From: Bacillota bacterium
GTDB lineage: Bacteria > Bacillota > Clostridia > Lachnospirales > Lachnospiraceae
NCBI GenBank assembly: GCA_029779695.1
Contig: JAKPAB010000036.1
Location: forward strand, 1-36,385
Length of the DNA: 36,385 bases
Direction: 5' to 3'
A model generated the notes under the pieces. It saw only the letters and a list, made by a program, of their open reading frames with translations. It was not told the origin of the DNA and ran no database searches. The position numbers were made by a program, and so were the translations under genes. Of the stretch, positions 7,328 through 15,825 are shown in pieces (position 1 is the first letter of the stretch; every line of letters starts with the position of its first letter).

Positions 7328-8268
7328 TGCTTTTACTTCTTCAGTATACAATCATATTTGCTTCTGTTCTTATGCTGGTTGCACTTGGTGGATGTTTTTC
7401 GGAGCATTCAGGAGTAATCAATTTGGGACTTGAAGGAATCATGCTTATCGGAGCACTTGGCGGAGCAATTACGCTTAATGCTCTTGGAGCAAAGGCACCG
7501 GCCGGTGTCATCGTACTGGCAGTCACTCTGGTATCTATACTTTTTGGTATGCTGTACTCAGCACTTCTCGGTGTTGCCTGCATCAACTTTAAAGCTGATC
7601 AGACATTGGTAGGAACTGCAATGAATATGCTTTCTGTTGCATCTGCAACAGTTATTGTTAAGGCAATGAATGCAGCAAAGAACCCAAATAATGTTTCGTC
7701 AACAATTGAGTATTTCAATCCTAAAAAGGCCTTCTTGATCCGTATCGGTGGATTCGAATTTAACTGGTTTATGGTTATCGCAGTTGTTATTTTGATCGGT
7801 GCATATGTAGTTCTCTATAAGACGAAGTTTGGTCTTAGACTTATGGCTTGTGGTGAGCATCCTCAGGCAGCTGATTCTGTTGGAATAAATGTTAACAAAA
7901 TGCGTTGGTCAGGAGTTTTGATTTCAGGATTCTTAGGCGGACTTGGCGGTATTGTATACATCGTTGCTGGTGCCAGTGAATGGAAGTTTGAGACAGGCGT
8001 TGCTGGATTTGGTTTCTTGGCATTGGCTGTTATGATCTTTGGTCAGTGGAAGCCTCACAAGATTGCTCTTGCAGCACTTCTTTTCGGATTCTTCAGAGCC
8101 CTTTCCAATGTTTACTCAGGAATCGACTTTATGGCAGCACTTCACCTTAACAGTAGTATATATAATATGTTACCTTATATAATCTCACTTGTTGTTCTTG
8201 CATTTACATCCAAGAATTCAAGAGCACCTAAGGCTGAGGGTATTCCTTACGACAAGGGATCTAGATAA
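7327..8268 (+). CDS. Nucleoside ABC importer, permease subunit 2
   Basis: The second BPD_transp_2 permease (NupQ/YufQ-like), 313 residues, about eight to nine membrane segments. GVINLGLEGIMLIGA near residues 30-44 is the family motif where the ATPase coupling region begins. ATG 7327-7329 shares one base with the previous TAA, and GGGAGG precedes it by about 8 bases, so translation is coupled and the two permeases should be made in equal amounts. A terminator follows at 8320. Confidence 0.93.
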   Translation: MLLLLQYTIIFASVLMLVALGGCFSEHSGVINLGLEGIMLIGALGGAITLNALGAKAPAGVIVLAVTLVSILFGMLYSALLGVACINFKADQTLVGTAMNMLSVASATVIVKAMNAAKNPNNVSSTIEYFNPKKAFLIRIGGFEFNWFMVIAVVILIGAYVVLYKTKFGLRLMACGEHPQAADSVGINVNKMRWSGVLISGFLGGLGGIVYIVAGASEWKFETGVAGFGFLALAVMIFGQWKPHKIALAALLFGFFRALSNVYSGIDFMAALHLNSSIYNMLPYIISLVVLAFTSKNSRAPKAEGIPYDKGSR

Positions 8269-8319
8269 AGGTTACCGGATAGCTTTATATTATCCCAAAA
8301 ATAAATAATTAATGTTTCG

Positions 8320-8361
8320 CCCCGCCTTGTCATGACATCAAAATGCAGGGTGGGGTTTTTT
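8320..8361 (+). terminator. Intrinsic terminator between permease 2 and udp
   Basis: CCCCGCCT (8320-8327) pairs with AGGGTGGGG (8347-8355), with one wobble and one bulge, and six T follow. A TGTCATGACA palindrome lies in the loop. It separates transport from breakdown genes, so the latter depend on read-through or an unseen promoter. Confidence 0.75.
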
Positions 8362-8385
8362 GACAAAATTTTTAAGGAGGTTGAA

Positions 8386-9171
8386 ATGGTAGATTACACA
8401 GAGGGTTCCGGAAAACAGTATCATATTGGAGTAGGAGCCGGAGAAGTAGGAAGATATGTTATTCTTCCGGGAGATCCGAAGAGATGCGAGAAGATCGCAA
8501 AGTATTTTGACGATCCTCATTTTGTGGCAGATAGTCGTGAATTCGTAACATATACGGGAACTCTTTTAGGGGAAAAAGTAAGTGTTACATCAACAGGTAT
8601 TGGTGGTCCTTCAGCATCTATAGCTATGAATGAGCTAACTCGTTGTGGTGCTGACACATTCCTTAGAGTTGGTACTTGCGGCGGAATGCAGATGGAAGTT
8701 AAGGGCGGAGATGTTGTGATCGCAACAGGAGCGATCAGAATGGAAGGTACCAGCCGTGAATTCGCACCGATTGAATTTCCTGCTGTAGCTGATTTTAATG
8801 TAACAACAGCATTGACTCAGGCTGCCGGTAAACTAGGTCACACATTCCACACAGGTGTCGTACAGTGTAAGGATTCATTTTATGGTCAGCATGAACCTGA
8901 AAAAATGCCTGTAGATTATGAACTTTGCAATAAATGGAACGCATGGCTCAAGCTTGGATGCCTGGCATCAGAGATGGAATCTGCAGCACTGTTCGTAGAA
9001 GCAAGTTATTTGAGAGTAAGAGTAGGATCATGCTTCTTGGTGGTTGCCAATCAGGAACGTGCCAAGGCAGGACTTGAGAATGATCAGGCACATGATACTG
9101 AGTGTGCCATCAAGACAGCTATTGAAGCACTTAAGATCTTGATTGAAAAGGATAAAGCAGATAATAAGTAA
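8386..9171 (+). CDS. udp: Uridine phosphorylase
   Basis: It splits uridine (and probably deoxyuridine or thymidine) with phosphate to the base and (deoxy)ribose 1-phosphate. The 261-residue protein has the NP-I family landmarks: phosphate-binding PGDPKR (28-33), STGIGGPS (69-76), [11 protein letters not shown] (92-102) and ribose-binding EMES (196-199). The run [12 protein letters not shown] closely resembles the E. coli Udp sequence in the same place. I start at ATG 8386, which has AAGGAGG 7-13 bases upstream; a longer in-frame start at 8332 would lie inside the terminator loop. It acts next to cdd and deoC on the products of the importer. A closely related phosphorylase specificity is possible. 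Confidence 0.93.
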   Translation: MVDYTEGSGKQYHIGVGAGEVGRYVILPGDPKRCEKIAKYFDDPHFVADSREFVTYTGTLLGEKVSVTSTGIGGPSASIAMNELTRCGADTFLRVGTCGGMQMEVKGGDVVIATGAIRMEGTSREFAPIEFPAVADFNVTTALTQAAGKLGHTFHTGVVQCKDSFYGQHEPEKMPVDYELCNKWNAWLKLGCLASEMESAALFVEASYLRVRVGSCFLVVANQERAKAGLENDQAHDTECAIKTAIEALKILIEKDKADNK

Positions 9172-9278
9172 AATCCTTAATTGCGTATATTTAATCCATC
9201 CGTTTTTGGTATTGATAATAGATATCGAGATCATAAAAAGCAGGATTGGATAACTAATTAGGTTAAGGAGGAGGCAAA

Positions 9279-9707
9279 ATGGAATTAAATATTGATAAAC
9301 AGAAGGAACTTGTTAAAAAGTCTCTTGAAATGAGGAATTTTTCTTATACTCCATATTCTCACTGGAATGTGGGCGCGGCTCTTCTGACAGAGGACGGAAA
9401 AGTATACACCGGATGTAATATTGAAAATGCCGGATACACAGCTACAAACTGTGCAGAGAGAACTGCTATTTTTAAGGCTGTTTCAGAGGGAGAACTAAAG
9501 TTTAAGGCAATCGCTATTTCGGGCGGTCCTTCTGGTCAGGATCCTATTAGCTATTGTCCACCTTGCGGTATTTGTCGTCAGGTTATGAGAGAATTCTGTA
9601 AGGATGATTTTATTATTTATGTTGCAAAATCATTAGATGATTATCAGACATTTACCCTTGGAGAACTCTTACCTGCATCATTTGGACCAGAAGATCTCGG
9701 CAAGTAA
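9279..9707 (+). CDS. cdd: Cytidine deaminase
   Basis: It converts cytidine and deoxycytidine to uridine and deoxyuridine, feeding uridine phosphorylase. The 142-residue protein is the short homotetrameric type. The zinc site is complete: C58-A-E60 (CAERTA) with the catalytic Glu, and C96/C99 in PPCGICRQ. NIEN (48-51) binds the ribose. AAGGAGGAGG lies 6-8 bases before the ATG. It sits 107 bases after udp and 41 bases before deoC, with nothing recognisable in the first gap. Confidence 0.97.
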   Translation: MELNIDKQKELVKKSLEMRNFSYTPYSHWNVGAALLTEDGKVYTGCNIENAGYTATNCAERTAIFKAVSEGELKFKAIAISGGPSGQDPISYCPPCGICRQVMREFCKDDFIIYVAKSLDDYQTFTLGELLPASFGPEDLGK

Positions 9708-9748
9708 AAACTATTTAGTACAGAATCAACAAAAAGAAAGGAACGATT

Positions 9749-10390
9749 ATGTTAAATAACAAATTATTCGATCACACACTTTTAAAGGCAGAAGCTACAA
9801 AAGAGCAGGTACAGAAAATCGTAGATGAAGCAAAGGACAATGACTTTGCATCTGTATGTGTCAACTCATATTATACAAAATTCGTTGCAGATCAGCTCAA
9901 GGGCACAGATGTTCATACAACAACAGTTGTGGGATTTCCTCTTGGAATGATGTCTACAAAGGCCAAGGCTCTTGAGACAGAATGTGCTGTAGCAGACGGA
10001 TCAGATGAAATCGATATGGTGATCAATGTAGGAGCACTTAAGGATAAGGATTATGCAGTTGTACTAGAAGACATCAAGGCTGTAAGAAAAGCATGTGAAG
10101 GCAAGATCCTGAAGGTTATTATTGAGTGTTGTCTCCTTACAAATGATGAAATTGTCAAGGCTTGTGAACTGTCAGAAGAAGCTAAGGCTGATTTCGTAAA
10201 AACTTCAACAGGATTCTCAACAGGCGGAGCTAAGGCGGATGACGTTGCGCTTATGAGAAAAACAGTTGGAGACAGGCTTGGTGTTAAGGCCAGTGGCGGT
10301 ATCCACTCATCAGAAGAGGCGCAGGATATGGTTGCAGCTGGAGCTAACAGACTCGGCACCAGTGCAACAATTGCAATTATGAAGGGCTGA
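9749..10390 (+). CDS. deoC: Deoxyribose-phosphate aldolase
   Basis: A class I aldolase that cleaves 2-deoxyribose 5-phosphate to acetaldehyde and glyceraldehyde 3-phosphate, bringing deoxynucleoside carbon into glycolysis. The 213-residue protein keeps the Schiff-base Lys K151 (FVKTSTGF), D89 (DEIDMV) and K180 (VKASGGI), matching the E. coli Lys167, Asp102 and Lys201 roles. AAAGGAACG precedes the ATG. A strong hairpin follows the stop and ends this part of the operon. The phosphopentomutase needed to make deoxyribose 5-phosphate is not in the window. Confidence 0.97.
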   Translation: MLNNKLFDHTLLKAEATKEQVQKIVDEAKDNDFASVCVNSYYTKFVADQLKGTDVHTTTVVGFPLGMMSTKAKALETECAVADGSDEIDMVINVGALKDKDYAVVLEDIKAVRKACEGKILKVIIECCLLTNDEIVKACELSEEAKADFVKTSTGFSTGGAKADDVALMRKTVGDRLGVKASGGIHSSEEAQDMVAAGANRLGTSATIAIMKG

Positions 10391-10403
10391 TTTAGCTGAT
10401 AAC

Positions 10404-10436
10404 ACCCCGGCGGGATCACGCCGGGGTATGTTTTGA
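10404..10436 (+). terminator. Terminator after deoC
   Basis: ACCCCGGCG (10404-10412) pairs perfectly with CGCCGGGGT (10419-10427) around a 6-base loop, followed by ATGTTTTG and then a T-rich stretch (10440-10450). The T-run is interrupted, so termination may be partial. Confidence 0.8.
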
Positions 10437-10468
10437 AACTTTTTATTTTTCATGCCAAAAGGCATATA

Positions 10469-10484
10469 TGTGATTTTTATTACA
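10469..10484 (+). promoter_or_regulatory. Crp/Fnr-type operator candidate upstream of the Crp/Fnr gene
   Basis: TGTGA-TTTTTA-TTACA matches the TGTGA-N6-TCACA pattern at nine of ten core positions. It ends 25 bases before the GTG of the Crp/Fnr-family gene, suggesting autoregulation. Seen by eye in an AT-rich gap, so chance is possible. Confidence 0.4.
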
Positions 10485-10508
10485 TGATAGATTAAGGGGG
10501 ACGGCAAA

Positions 10509-11273
10509 GTGGAGAGTCAGTTTAACAAGGAAGACAGATTTCGCGGCAATGATAAGATGAACTCTATAATTGTAGCTATAGATAACCTTCCTTCGGCAGA
10601 CAGAGATTATGTGTACGACATATTCAAGAATGCACCCTTTAGTATTTTTCAGGAAATGAGCCTTTTAACAATTCATAAGGGCAAAGTTTTTATTCAGGAG
10701 GAGGCACCTGCTGATAGAATCTATTACCTGCTGGAAGGGGAAGTCCAGGCAGTAGAGCATAGAGTACTTGGTAGTAGTTATTACTACATGAACTTTAGAG
10801 CAGTTGAAGTATTCGGACCTATGGAAGTTCTGCTGGACATGAAGTGCTATAGAACGACACTTATGACCAAGACAGATTGTAAGTTTATTATGCTTAAAAG
10901 AGAGTCTTACGAGAGATGGATCGAAAATGATGCTCATGTACTTAGAATTGATTCTAAGGCAACATGTACATATCTATTGAAAGAAAGCAGAAGATCCAGA
11001 CTCTTTAGATTTATGTCAGGAAAGGACAGTATCCTGATGATGATCATGCAGGAATATGAGGAAAGGGCTGACGAAAGAGGAATCTGCGAGATGCAGTGGA
11101 CCAGGCAGCAACTGTCCGAATATTCGGGATTATCCTTGAGAACGGTAAATCGTGCCGTTCAAGCAATGGAAGATGAGGGATACATCAATCACCACCGCGG
11201 ATATTTCAAGATAAACAAGGAACAATATAATAGGATAAAAGAGTATCTGGATTCGTTTGTAGACGAGATTTAA
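10509..11273 (+). CDS. Crp/Fnr-family transcriptional regulator
   Basis: A 254-residue regulator with a cyclic-nucleotide-binding-like beta-roll (about residues 40-155) and a winged helix-turn-helix (about 190-245; TRQQLSEYSGLSLRTVNRAVQ carries the recognition helix). There is no N-terminal cysteine cluster, so it is not an FNR-type iron-sulphur sensor; the effector cannot be read from sequence. The start is GTG with AAGGGGG about 9 bases upstream; an internal ATG at 10557 lacks a good ribosome binding site. It lies between deoC and a PNP gene, so it may control nucleoside salvage. It could equally be a general metabolic regulator. Confidence 0.88.
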   Translation: MESQFNKEDRFRGNDKMNSIIVAIDNLPSADRDYVYDIFKNAPFSIFQEMSLLTIHKGKVFIQEEAPADRIYYLLEGEVQAVEHRVLGSSYYYMNFRAVEVFGPMEVLLDMKCYRTTLMTKTDCKFIMLKRESYERWIENDAHVLRIDSKATCTYLLKESRRSRLFRFMSGKDSILMMIMQEYEERADERGICEMQWTRQQLSEYSGLSLRTVNRAVQAMEDEGYINHHRGYFKINKEQYNRIKEYLDSFVDEI

Positions 11274-11361
11274 GATTAAAACTGCTCTTATCCTATGGAA
11301 AACATTTCAGAGTTACAGAAATGCGAAAAGTAACCTGAATCGGATATGAGGAGTTAATGAT

Positions 11362-12009
11362 TTGAAAGTAAAAACAACAATAAAAAAAGTTATCTATTCA
11401 ATTATAGGTATATTTTTGATAGGTCTTGCTGTTGCTTTTAATGCAAGTGCTGGACTTGGAAATGATTCAGTCGGAATTTTATATGACGGAGTCCGGAACC
11501 TATGTCATCTCACACAGAGTCAATTGGGAATGGCATCAAATGTTGTCAATGTCTGTCTTATTGTCTTGGTATTTTTCATAGGAAGACGTTATATCAATAT
11601 AGGAACACTTATTTATATACTGCCCTACGGATTTTTCGTATCGCTTGGCAACAAGATATATAACTTGGTCATGCCAGATGCACCGGGACTTTCTATCAGG
11701 ATAGTAGCTGTTATTATCGGATGTCTCAGCCTGTATGTTGGAATCGGTCTGTATATAACAGCTGATATGGGACTGGATCCCTTCACCGGATTTGTAATGG
11801 TGCTGGTCGGAGTATTCAAAAAAGAATACAGAGTAGTTAAGATATGCTTTGATATATGCTGTGTAATAATTGGTTTTCTTATGGGCGGAAAACTTGGAAT
11901 TGTTACTGTAGCTACTGTTTGTACGGCTGGACCATTTATTCAAATGTTTTCAAATATTTTCAAAAAGATAGATAACAAATTCTTTGATTTTGAAAAAGCT
12001 AAAGAATAA
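11362..12009 (+). CDS. YczE/YitT-like integral membrane protein
   Basis: A 215-residue membrane protein with about five to six hydrophobic segments and short loops. The start MKVKTTIKKVIYSIIGIFLIG and the segment with GIGLYITADMGLDPFTGF are typical of the YczE/YyaS/YitT group, whose function is not established. Translation starts at TTG 11362, with GAGGAG (11348-11353) 8 bases upstream; the nearby ATG at 11357 runs into a stop at once. It lies between the Crp/Fnr gene and the purine nucleoside phosphorylase gene, so a role in transport linked to nucleosides is possible but unsupported by motifs. Confidence 0.8.
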   Translation: MKVKTTIKKVIYSIIGIFLIGLAVAFNASAGLGNDSVGILYDGVRNLCHLTQSQLGMASNVVNVCLIVLVFFIGRRYINIGTLIYILPYGFFVSLGNKIYNLVMPDAPGLSIRIVAVIIGCLSLYVGIGLYITADMGLDPFTGFVMVLVGVFKKEYRVVKICFDICCVIIGFLMGGKLGIVTVATVCTAGPFIQMFSNIFKKIDNKFFDFEKAKE

Positions 12010-12042
12010 AAAATAAGAAAAAATAAAACTAAGGGAGACGAA

Positions 12043-12864
12043 ATGAGCAAAGAGTACGAGAGACTTCAGAAGATCCTGGAAAGCATTAGAAAAGTGACGG
12101 ATTTTCAACCGGAGGTTGCAATAATACTTGGATCAGGACTTGGAGGACTCACAGAAAAAATAGATGCGGAATGTTCGATTTCTTATAAGGATATCCAAGG
12201 GTTTCCCGTATCAACTGTAGCAGGTCATGATGGCAGATTTATATTTGGGACACTTTCCGGCGTAAAAGTTGTGGTAATGAGTGGAAGAGTACATTTTTAC
12301 GAAGGATACACAATGCATGATGTAGTCATGCCCATAAGGATCATGGGAATGCTAGGATCTAAAAAGGTTATTCTTACCAATGCAGCCGGCGGCGTCAATA
12401 CTACATTTAAACCGGGAACACTGATGATGATAACAGATCATATATCACAGTTCGTAACCAGCCCCCTTATTGGCGCTAACGTTGAGGAACTTGGAGCAAG
12501 ATTCCCTGATATGAGTCATGTATATGACATAGAGCTTCAAAAAAGTATCAGAGCTGCTGCGAAAAATACTGGTGTAGAGATACGAGAAGGGGTTTACCTT
12601 CAGCTCACAGGGCCTAATTATGAGACACCTGCAGAGATTAGAATGTGTAGAACTCTTGGCGCAGATGCAGTAGGTATGAGTACTGTATGCGAGGCAGTAG
12701 CTGCAAATCAAATGGGCCTAAGGGTATGCGGTATCTCTTGCATTACCAATATGGCAGCTGGGATTATCGACCAGCCACTTAATCATGAAGAGGTTCAGGC
12801 TACAGCGGATCGGGTTAAGAATGATTTTGAAAAGCTCGTAATGGAAATTGTAAGGATTTTTTAA
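12043..12864 (+). CDS. punA: Purine nucleoside phosphorylase (trimeric, PNP/MTAP family)
   Basis: It splits (deoxy)inosine and (deoxy)guanosine with phosphate. At 273 residues it fits the trimeric type. Landmarks: GSGLGGL (30-36), RVHFYEGY (82-89), NAAGGVN (113-119), GPNYETPAEIR (190-200), MSTVCEA (212-218) and SCITNMAAG (232-240), where N236 contacts the purine ring. GGGAGACGAA precedes the ATG by a few bases. It completes the salvage set with udp and cdd. No clear terminator follows; the next gene has its own promoter. Confidence 0.96.
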   Translation: MSKEYERLQKILESIRKVTDFQPEVAIILGSGLGGLTEKIDAECSISYKDIQGFPVSTVAGHDGRFIFGTLSGVKVVVMSGRVHFYEGYTMHDVVMPIRIMGMLGSKKVILTNAAGGVNTTFKPGTLMMITDHISQFVTSPLIGANVEELGARFPDMSHVYDIELQKSIRAAAKNTGVEIREGVYLQLTGPNYETPAEIRMCRTLGADAVGMSTVCEAVAANQMGLRVCGISCITNMAAGIIDQPLNHEEVQATADRVKNDFEKLVMEIVRIF

Positions 12865-12905
12865 ATAGCAAAATAATTATAGAATGACTTTGATCATATT
12901 GCAGG

Positions 12906-12934
12906 TTGAAAAAAAGCTGAAAATATGATAAGAT
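12906..12934 (+). promoter_or_regulatory. Extended -10 promoter of the L25/Ctc gene
   Basis: TTGAAA (12906-12911), a 17-base spacer and TAAGAT (12929-12934), with TG one base before the -10. The start would be near 12941, about 50 bases before the ATG. It looks like a housekeeping SigA promoter, not a SigB type. Confidence 0.6.
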
Positions 12935-12990
12935 AGCCAATGTTGCGATTAGACAAATAAATAATAGATCAAATTTGGAGGAACAGTTAA

Positions 12991-13581
12991 ATGACTACTT
13001 TAAAAGCTGAAAAGCGTGATCTTAGCGTAAAACCTAAGAAGTTAAGAAGAGAAGGATTCGTTACAGGATCAATCTTTGGAAAAGATATTGATGGTTCAGT
13101 ACCTGTTATGATGAATGCACATGACACTGAGCTTGCACTTAGAACAGTAGGTAAGGGATCTAGAGTCGTTATCGATCTTGATGGAGATAAGAAGAACGTT
13201 CTTATCAAAGAGATTCAGAAATACCCTCTTAAGAATCAGCTTATAGAAATAGATTTTCAGGAACTTGTTAAGGGTGAAATGGTTAACTCTATTGCAGCGG
13301 TTGTTCTCGAGAACGAATCATCTGTAAAAGAAGGAATCGCTGAGCTTGTAGAGAAAGAAATTCATTACAGTGCCCTTCCTGACTCAATCGTTGACAAGGT
13401 TGTTGTTGACTGTACAGGTCTTAAGGTCGGAGATGCAATTAAGGTTGGAGATCTTGACCTTGCTAAGGATAAGAATATTAAGATCAAGTCTGATCTTGAT
13501 GCAGTTATTGTTAACGTAATCATGGCTAAGGAAACTGCAGAAGATATTGCAGCAGATGCTGCAGCAGCAGACGCTGAGTAA
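12991..13581 (+). CDS. rplY: 50S ribosomal protein L25, Ctc form
   Basis: A 5S-rRNA-binding ribosomal protein in the long form with a C-terminal TL5/Ctc domain, 196 residues. The L25 domain (about 1-90) includes LRREGFVTGSIFGK near the start and IEIDFQ near its end. The Ctc beta domain follows to about residue 182, then an Ala/Asp/Glu-rich tail. GGAGG precedes the ATG by about 8 bases. It is a single-gene unit bounded by its own promoter and a very long terminator. Confidence 0.95.
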   Translation: MTTLKAEKRDLSVKPKKLRREGFVTGSIFGKDIDGSVPVMMNAHDTELALRTVGKGSRVVIDLDGDKKNVLIKEIQKYPLKNQLIEIDFQELVKGEMVNSIAAVVLENESSVKEGIAELVEKEIHYSALPDSIVDKVVVDCTGLKVGDAIKVGDLDLAKDKNIKIKSDLDAVIVNVIMAKETAEDIAADAAAADAE

Positions 13582-13608
13582 TTCAAAGTTTTTTTGAAGT
13601 TTATGATC

Positions 13609-13663
13609 AATACTCTCGAATTGATCTTGCCAAAATGGTAAGGTCGATTTTGAGAGTATTTTT
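13609..13663 (+). terminator. Long terminator after the L25/Ctc gene
   Basis: AATACTCTC (13609-13617) pairs with GAGAGTATT (13652-13660). The stem continues through AATTGATCTT/AAGGTCGATT (two wobbles) and GCCA/TGGT to a 3-base loop, giving about 23 pairs, followed by a T-run. The A-rich 5' flank lets it act from either side. Confidence 0.92.
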
Positions 13664-13755
13664 GTTTTTCAAGTTTATTAATATTCTTCTTTTTTATATA
13701 TATAGATTTATAGTATAATGAAATTTAATATATATAGCATAAGTATGGAGGTTTT

Positions 13756-14658
13756 ATGAAATTGGAAAAAAACAACCGATATTCATATACTTGCTTTGGA
13801 CATGCGACTATACCCGATCAAACCGGAGCATATTACTGTAGAGCTAGAAACAGTCTTATGCAGGATGATATGTGGCTATGCGAAAATTGTCCACTTTTAG
13901 GTGGAACGATTCAGGGAGACGATGGCAGAGCATATCCAGAATGCTGGTACTATGATCTTGAGACAGAAATAGGAAAATTTAATCCTGTTTATTATGACAG
14001 AGATTATTATTATGACCTCAAGAAAAAAATAGATGGAATGATCCTAAGTGATTTCGTATCGGATTTTCCCCCGTACATCACAGATGAAGAAAGCATGAAG
14101 GCCTTTGGCAAGATTGAAGAGGCTTTGATTTTCGCAGGAGAAAAGCATAAGGGTCAGACCAGGAAAGGCTCAAGCGAACCTTATATATGTCATCCCATAG
14201 AAGTAATGATGATAACAGCGAGAATGACTAATGATAATGAAGTAATAGAGGCTGCCGCCCTTCATGATACACTTGAAGATACTGATGCGAGAAAAGAAGA
14301 AATAAGAGATAGGTTTGGAGACAGAGTTCTAGAACTTGTTATTTCTGAAAGCGAAGACAAGAGAAACGGCGTAAGTAAAACAGAGACCTGGAAAGTAAGA
14401 AAACAGGAAACTATTCTACATATCAAAACGGCTGAGCATGATTCAAAGATCATAATTTTGGCGGATAAACTATCGAATCTAAGGGCTACGGCCAGAGAGC
14501 TGGATGGCAGTAACCATAATGTCTGGGCGAGATTTAATGTTATAGATCCAGAGGAACATAAATGGTATTATGGAGAGCTCCTAAAACTCTTGGGAGAATT
14601 CAGGGATACGCCACAGTATAATGAATATAAGAGCTTGATGAAAAAGATATTTGAATAA
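13756..14658 (+). CDS. HD-domain protein with Cys-rich N-terminus, ppGpp-hydrolase-like
   Basis: The C-terminal part (about 115-290) matches the hydrolase domain of RelA/SpoT and small alarmone hydrolases. HKGQTRKGSSEPYICHP (131-147) includes the first His H146; HDTLEDT (170-176) gives H170-D171 and the E174-D175 pair needed for ppGpp pyrophosphate removal; and ADKLSNLRA contains D237. No synthetase or TGS domain is present. The N-terminal ~70 residues contain C13, H16, C28, C42, C45 and C63, including CENC, and look like a small metal-binding or redox module I do not recognise. Length is 300 residues. GGAGG lies 8 bases before the ATG; a TATAAT box is at 13714-13719 with a poor -35. Likely function: manganese-dependent alarmone hydrolysis, inferred. 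Another nucleotide phosphohydrolase role is possible. Confidence 0.8.
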   Translation: MKLEKNNRYSYTCFGHATIPDQTGAYYCRARNSLMQDDMWLCENCPLLGGTIQGDDGRAYPECWYYDLETEIGKFNPVYYDRDYYYDLKKKIDGMILSDFVSDFPPYITDEESMKAFGKIEEALIFAGEKHKGQTRKGSSEPYICHPIEVMMITARMTNDNEVIEAAALHDTLEDTDARKEEIRDRFGDRVLELVISESEDKRNGVSKTETWKVRKQETILHIKTAEHDSKIIILADKLSNLRATARELDGSNHNVWARFNVIDPEEHKWYYGELLKLLGEFRDTPQYNEYKSLMKKIFE

Positions 14659-14673
14659 AAATGGAGATAATCA

Positions 14674-15825
14674 ATGTCAGAATATGAAATACTATGCCCA
14701 TGTCATTTTGGACTAGAAGCAGTACTTAAAAGAGAAATATATGATCTGGGATATGAAATAACTAATGTTGCGGATGGAAGGGTGACATTTGCCGGAGATG
14801 CAGAGGCAATAGCCCTTGCCAATATCAAACTAAGAACAGCTGAAAGAGTTTTACTTGTGTGTGGAAGTTTTCATGCTGAGACATTCGAAGACTTTTTTCA
14901 GGGAGTCAAGGCAATACCTTGGGAAAAATTTATCCCTGAGGATGGCAAGTTTTGGGTCAAGAAGGCTGCTGGTATCCATAGTAAGCTTTTCAGTTCATCA
15001 GATCTGCAGGCTATCGCCAAAAAGGCAATGGTAGAGAGACTCAAGGGAGTTTATAACATAGATTGGTTCGAAGAGACTGGAGACGAATATCCTATAAGAG
15101 TATTTATAAATAAGGATGAAGCAACAGTTGCTCTTGATACTACAGGTGATACTCTTCATAAGAGAGGTTATAGGATACAGGCTGGAGAGGCTCCTATATC
15201 AGAGACTCTTGCGGCAGCACTGATTCTTCTAACACCTTGGAAGGCTGACAGAATTCTATTGGATCCCATGTGCGGAAGTGGTACTTTCCCGATTGAGGCA
15301 GCTTTAATAGCAGCCAATATTGCACCGGGACTGAATAGAAACTTCACAGCGGAAAATTGGCCCAACATAGTTCCTGAAGAAATGTGGACTGCGGCCAGAA
15401 AAGAAGCCAAAGGAGAAATAAATACAGATATCAAAACCGATATATCTGGATCAGATATTGATGAAGAACTACTTGAAATCGCAAGAGAAAACGCCAAGAG
15501 AGCCGGAGTTGCAAAGCTTGTTAATTTTAAAAAGATGGATATGAGAGAAACCAATAGTCATGGAAAATATGGTTTTATAATTACAAATCCTCCTTATGGA
15601 GAGCGACTCGAAGAAAAAAAGAATCTTCCGGAATTATATTATTCTCTGGGACAAGTAAGAAGGAGACTCGATACATGGTCTATGTTTATGATCACTTCTT
15701 ATGAAAATGCCCTTAAGGATATGAATCTTAGAGCAGATAAAAACAGAAAGATCGATAACGGAACTATTAAAACTTATTTTTATCAGTTTTTGGGACCTAA
15801 GCCTCCCAAGGGAAAGAGAGAATAA
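14674..15825 (+). CDS. THUMP-domain class I SAM RNA methyltransferase, RlmL/YpsC type
   Basis: It probably methylates a guanine base in 23S rRNA. The 383-residue protein has an N-terminal ferredoxin-like and THUMP region (about 1-155), then a Rossmann methyltransferase domain with the SAM motif DPMCGSGTF (197-205), an acidic motif (GSDID, 259-263) and the catalytic TNPPYGERL (304-312). It matches the N-terminal methyltransferase half of RlmL and the Bacillus YpsC family; the exact nucleotide cannot be read. It starts 15 bases after the HD gene and its stop overlaps the next start by one base. Confidence 0.93.
   Translation: MSEYEILCPCHFGLEAVLKREIYDLGYEITNVADGRVTFAGDAEAIALANIKLRTAERVLLVCGSFHAETFEDFFQGVKAIPWEKFIPEDGKFWVKKAAGIHSKLFSSSDLQAIAKKAMVERLKGVYNIDWFEETGDEYPIRVFINKDEATVALDTTGDTLHKRGYRIQAGEAPISETLAAALILLTPWKADRILLDPMCGSGTFPIEAALIAANIAPGLNRNFTAENWPNIVPEEMWTAARKEAKGEINTDIKTDISGSDIDEELLEIARENAKRAGVAKLVNFKKMDMRETNSHGKYGFIITNPPYGERLEEKKNLPELYYSLGQVRRRLDTWSMFMITSYENALKDMNLRADKNRKIDNGTIKTYFYQFLGPKPPKGKRE

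Noticed and set aside
8332-8385. Longer N-terminus for uridine phosphorylase
   Set aside because: It would start inside the terminator hairpin; AAGGAGG directly precedes ATG 8386.
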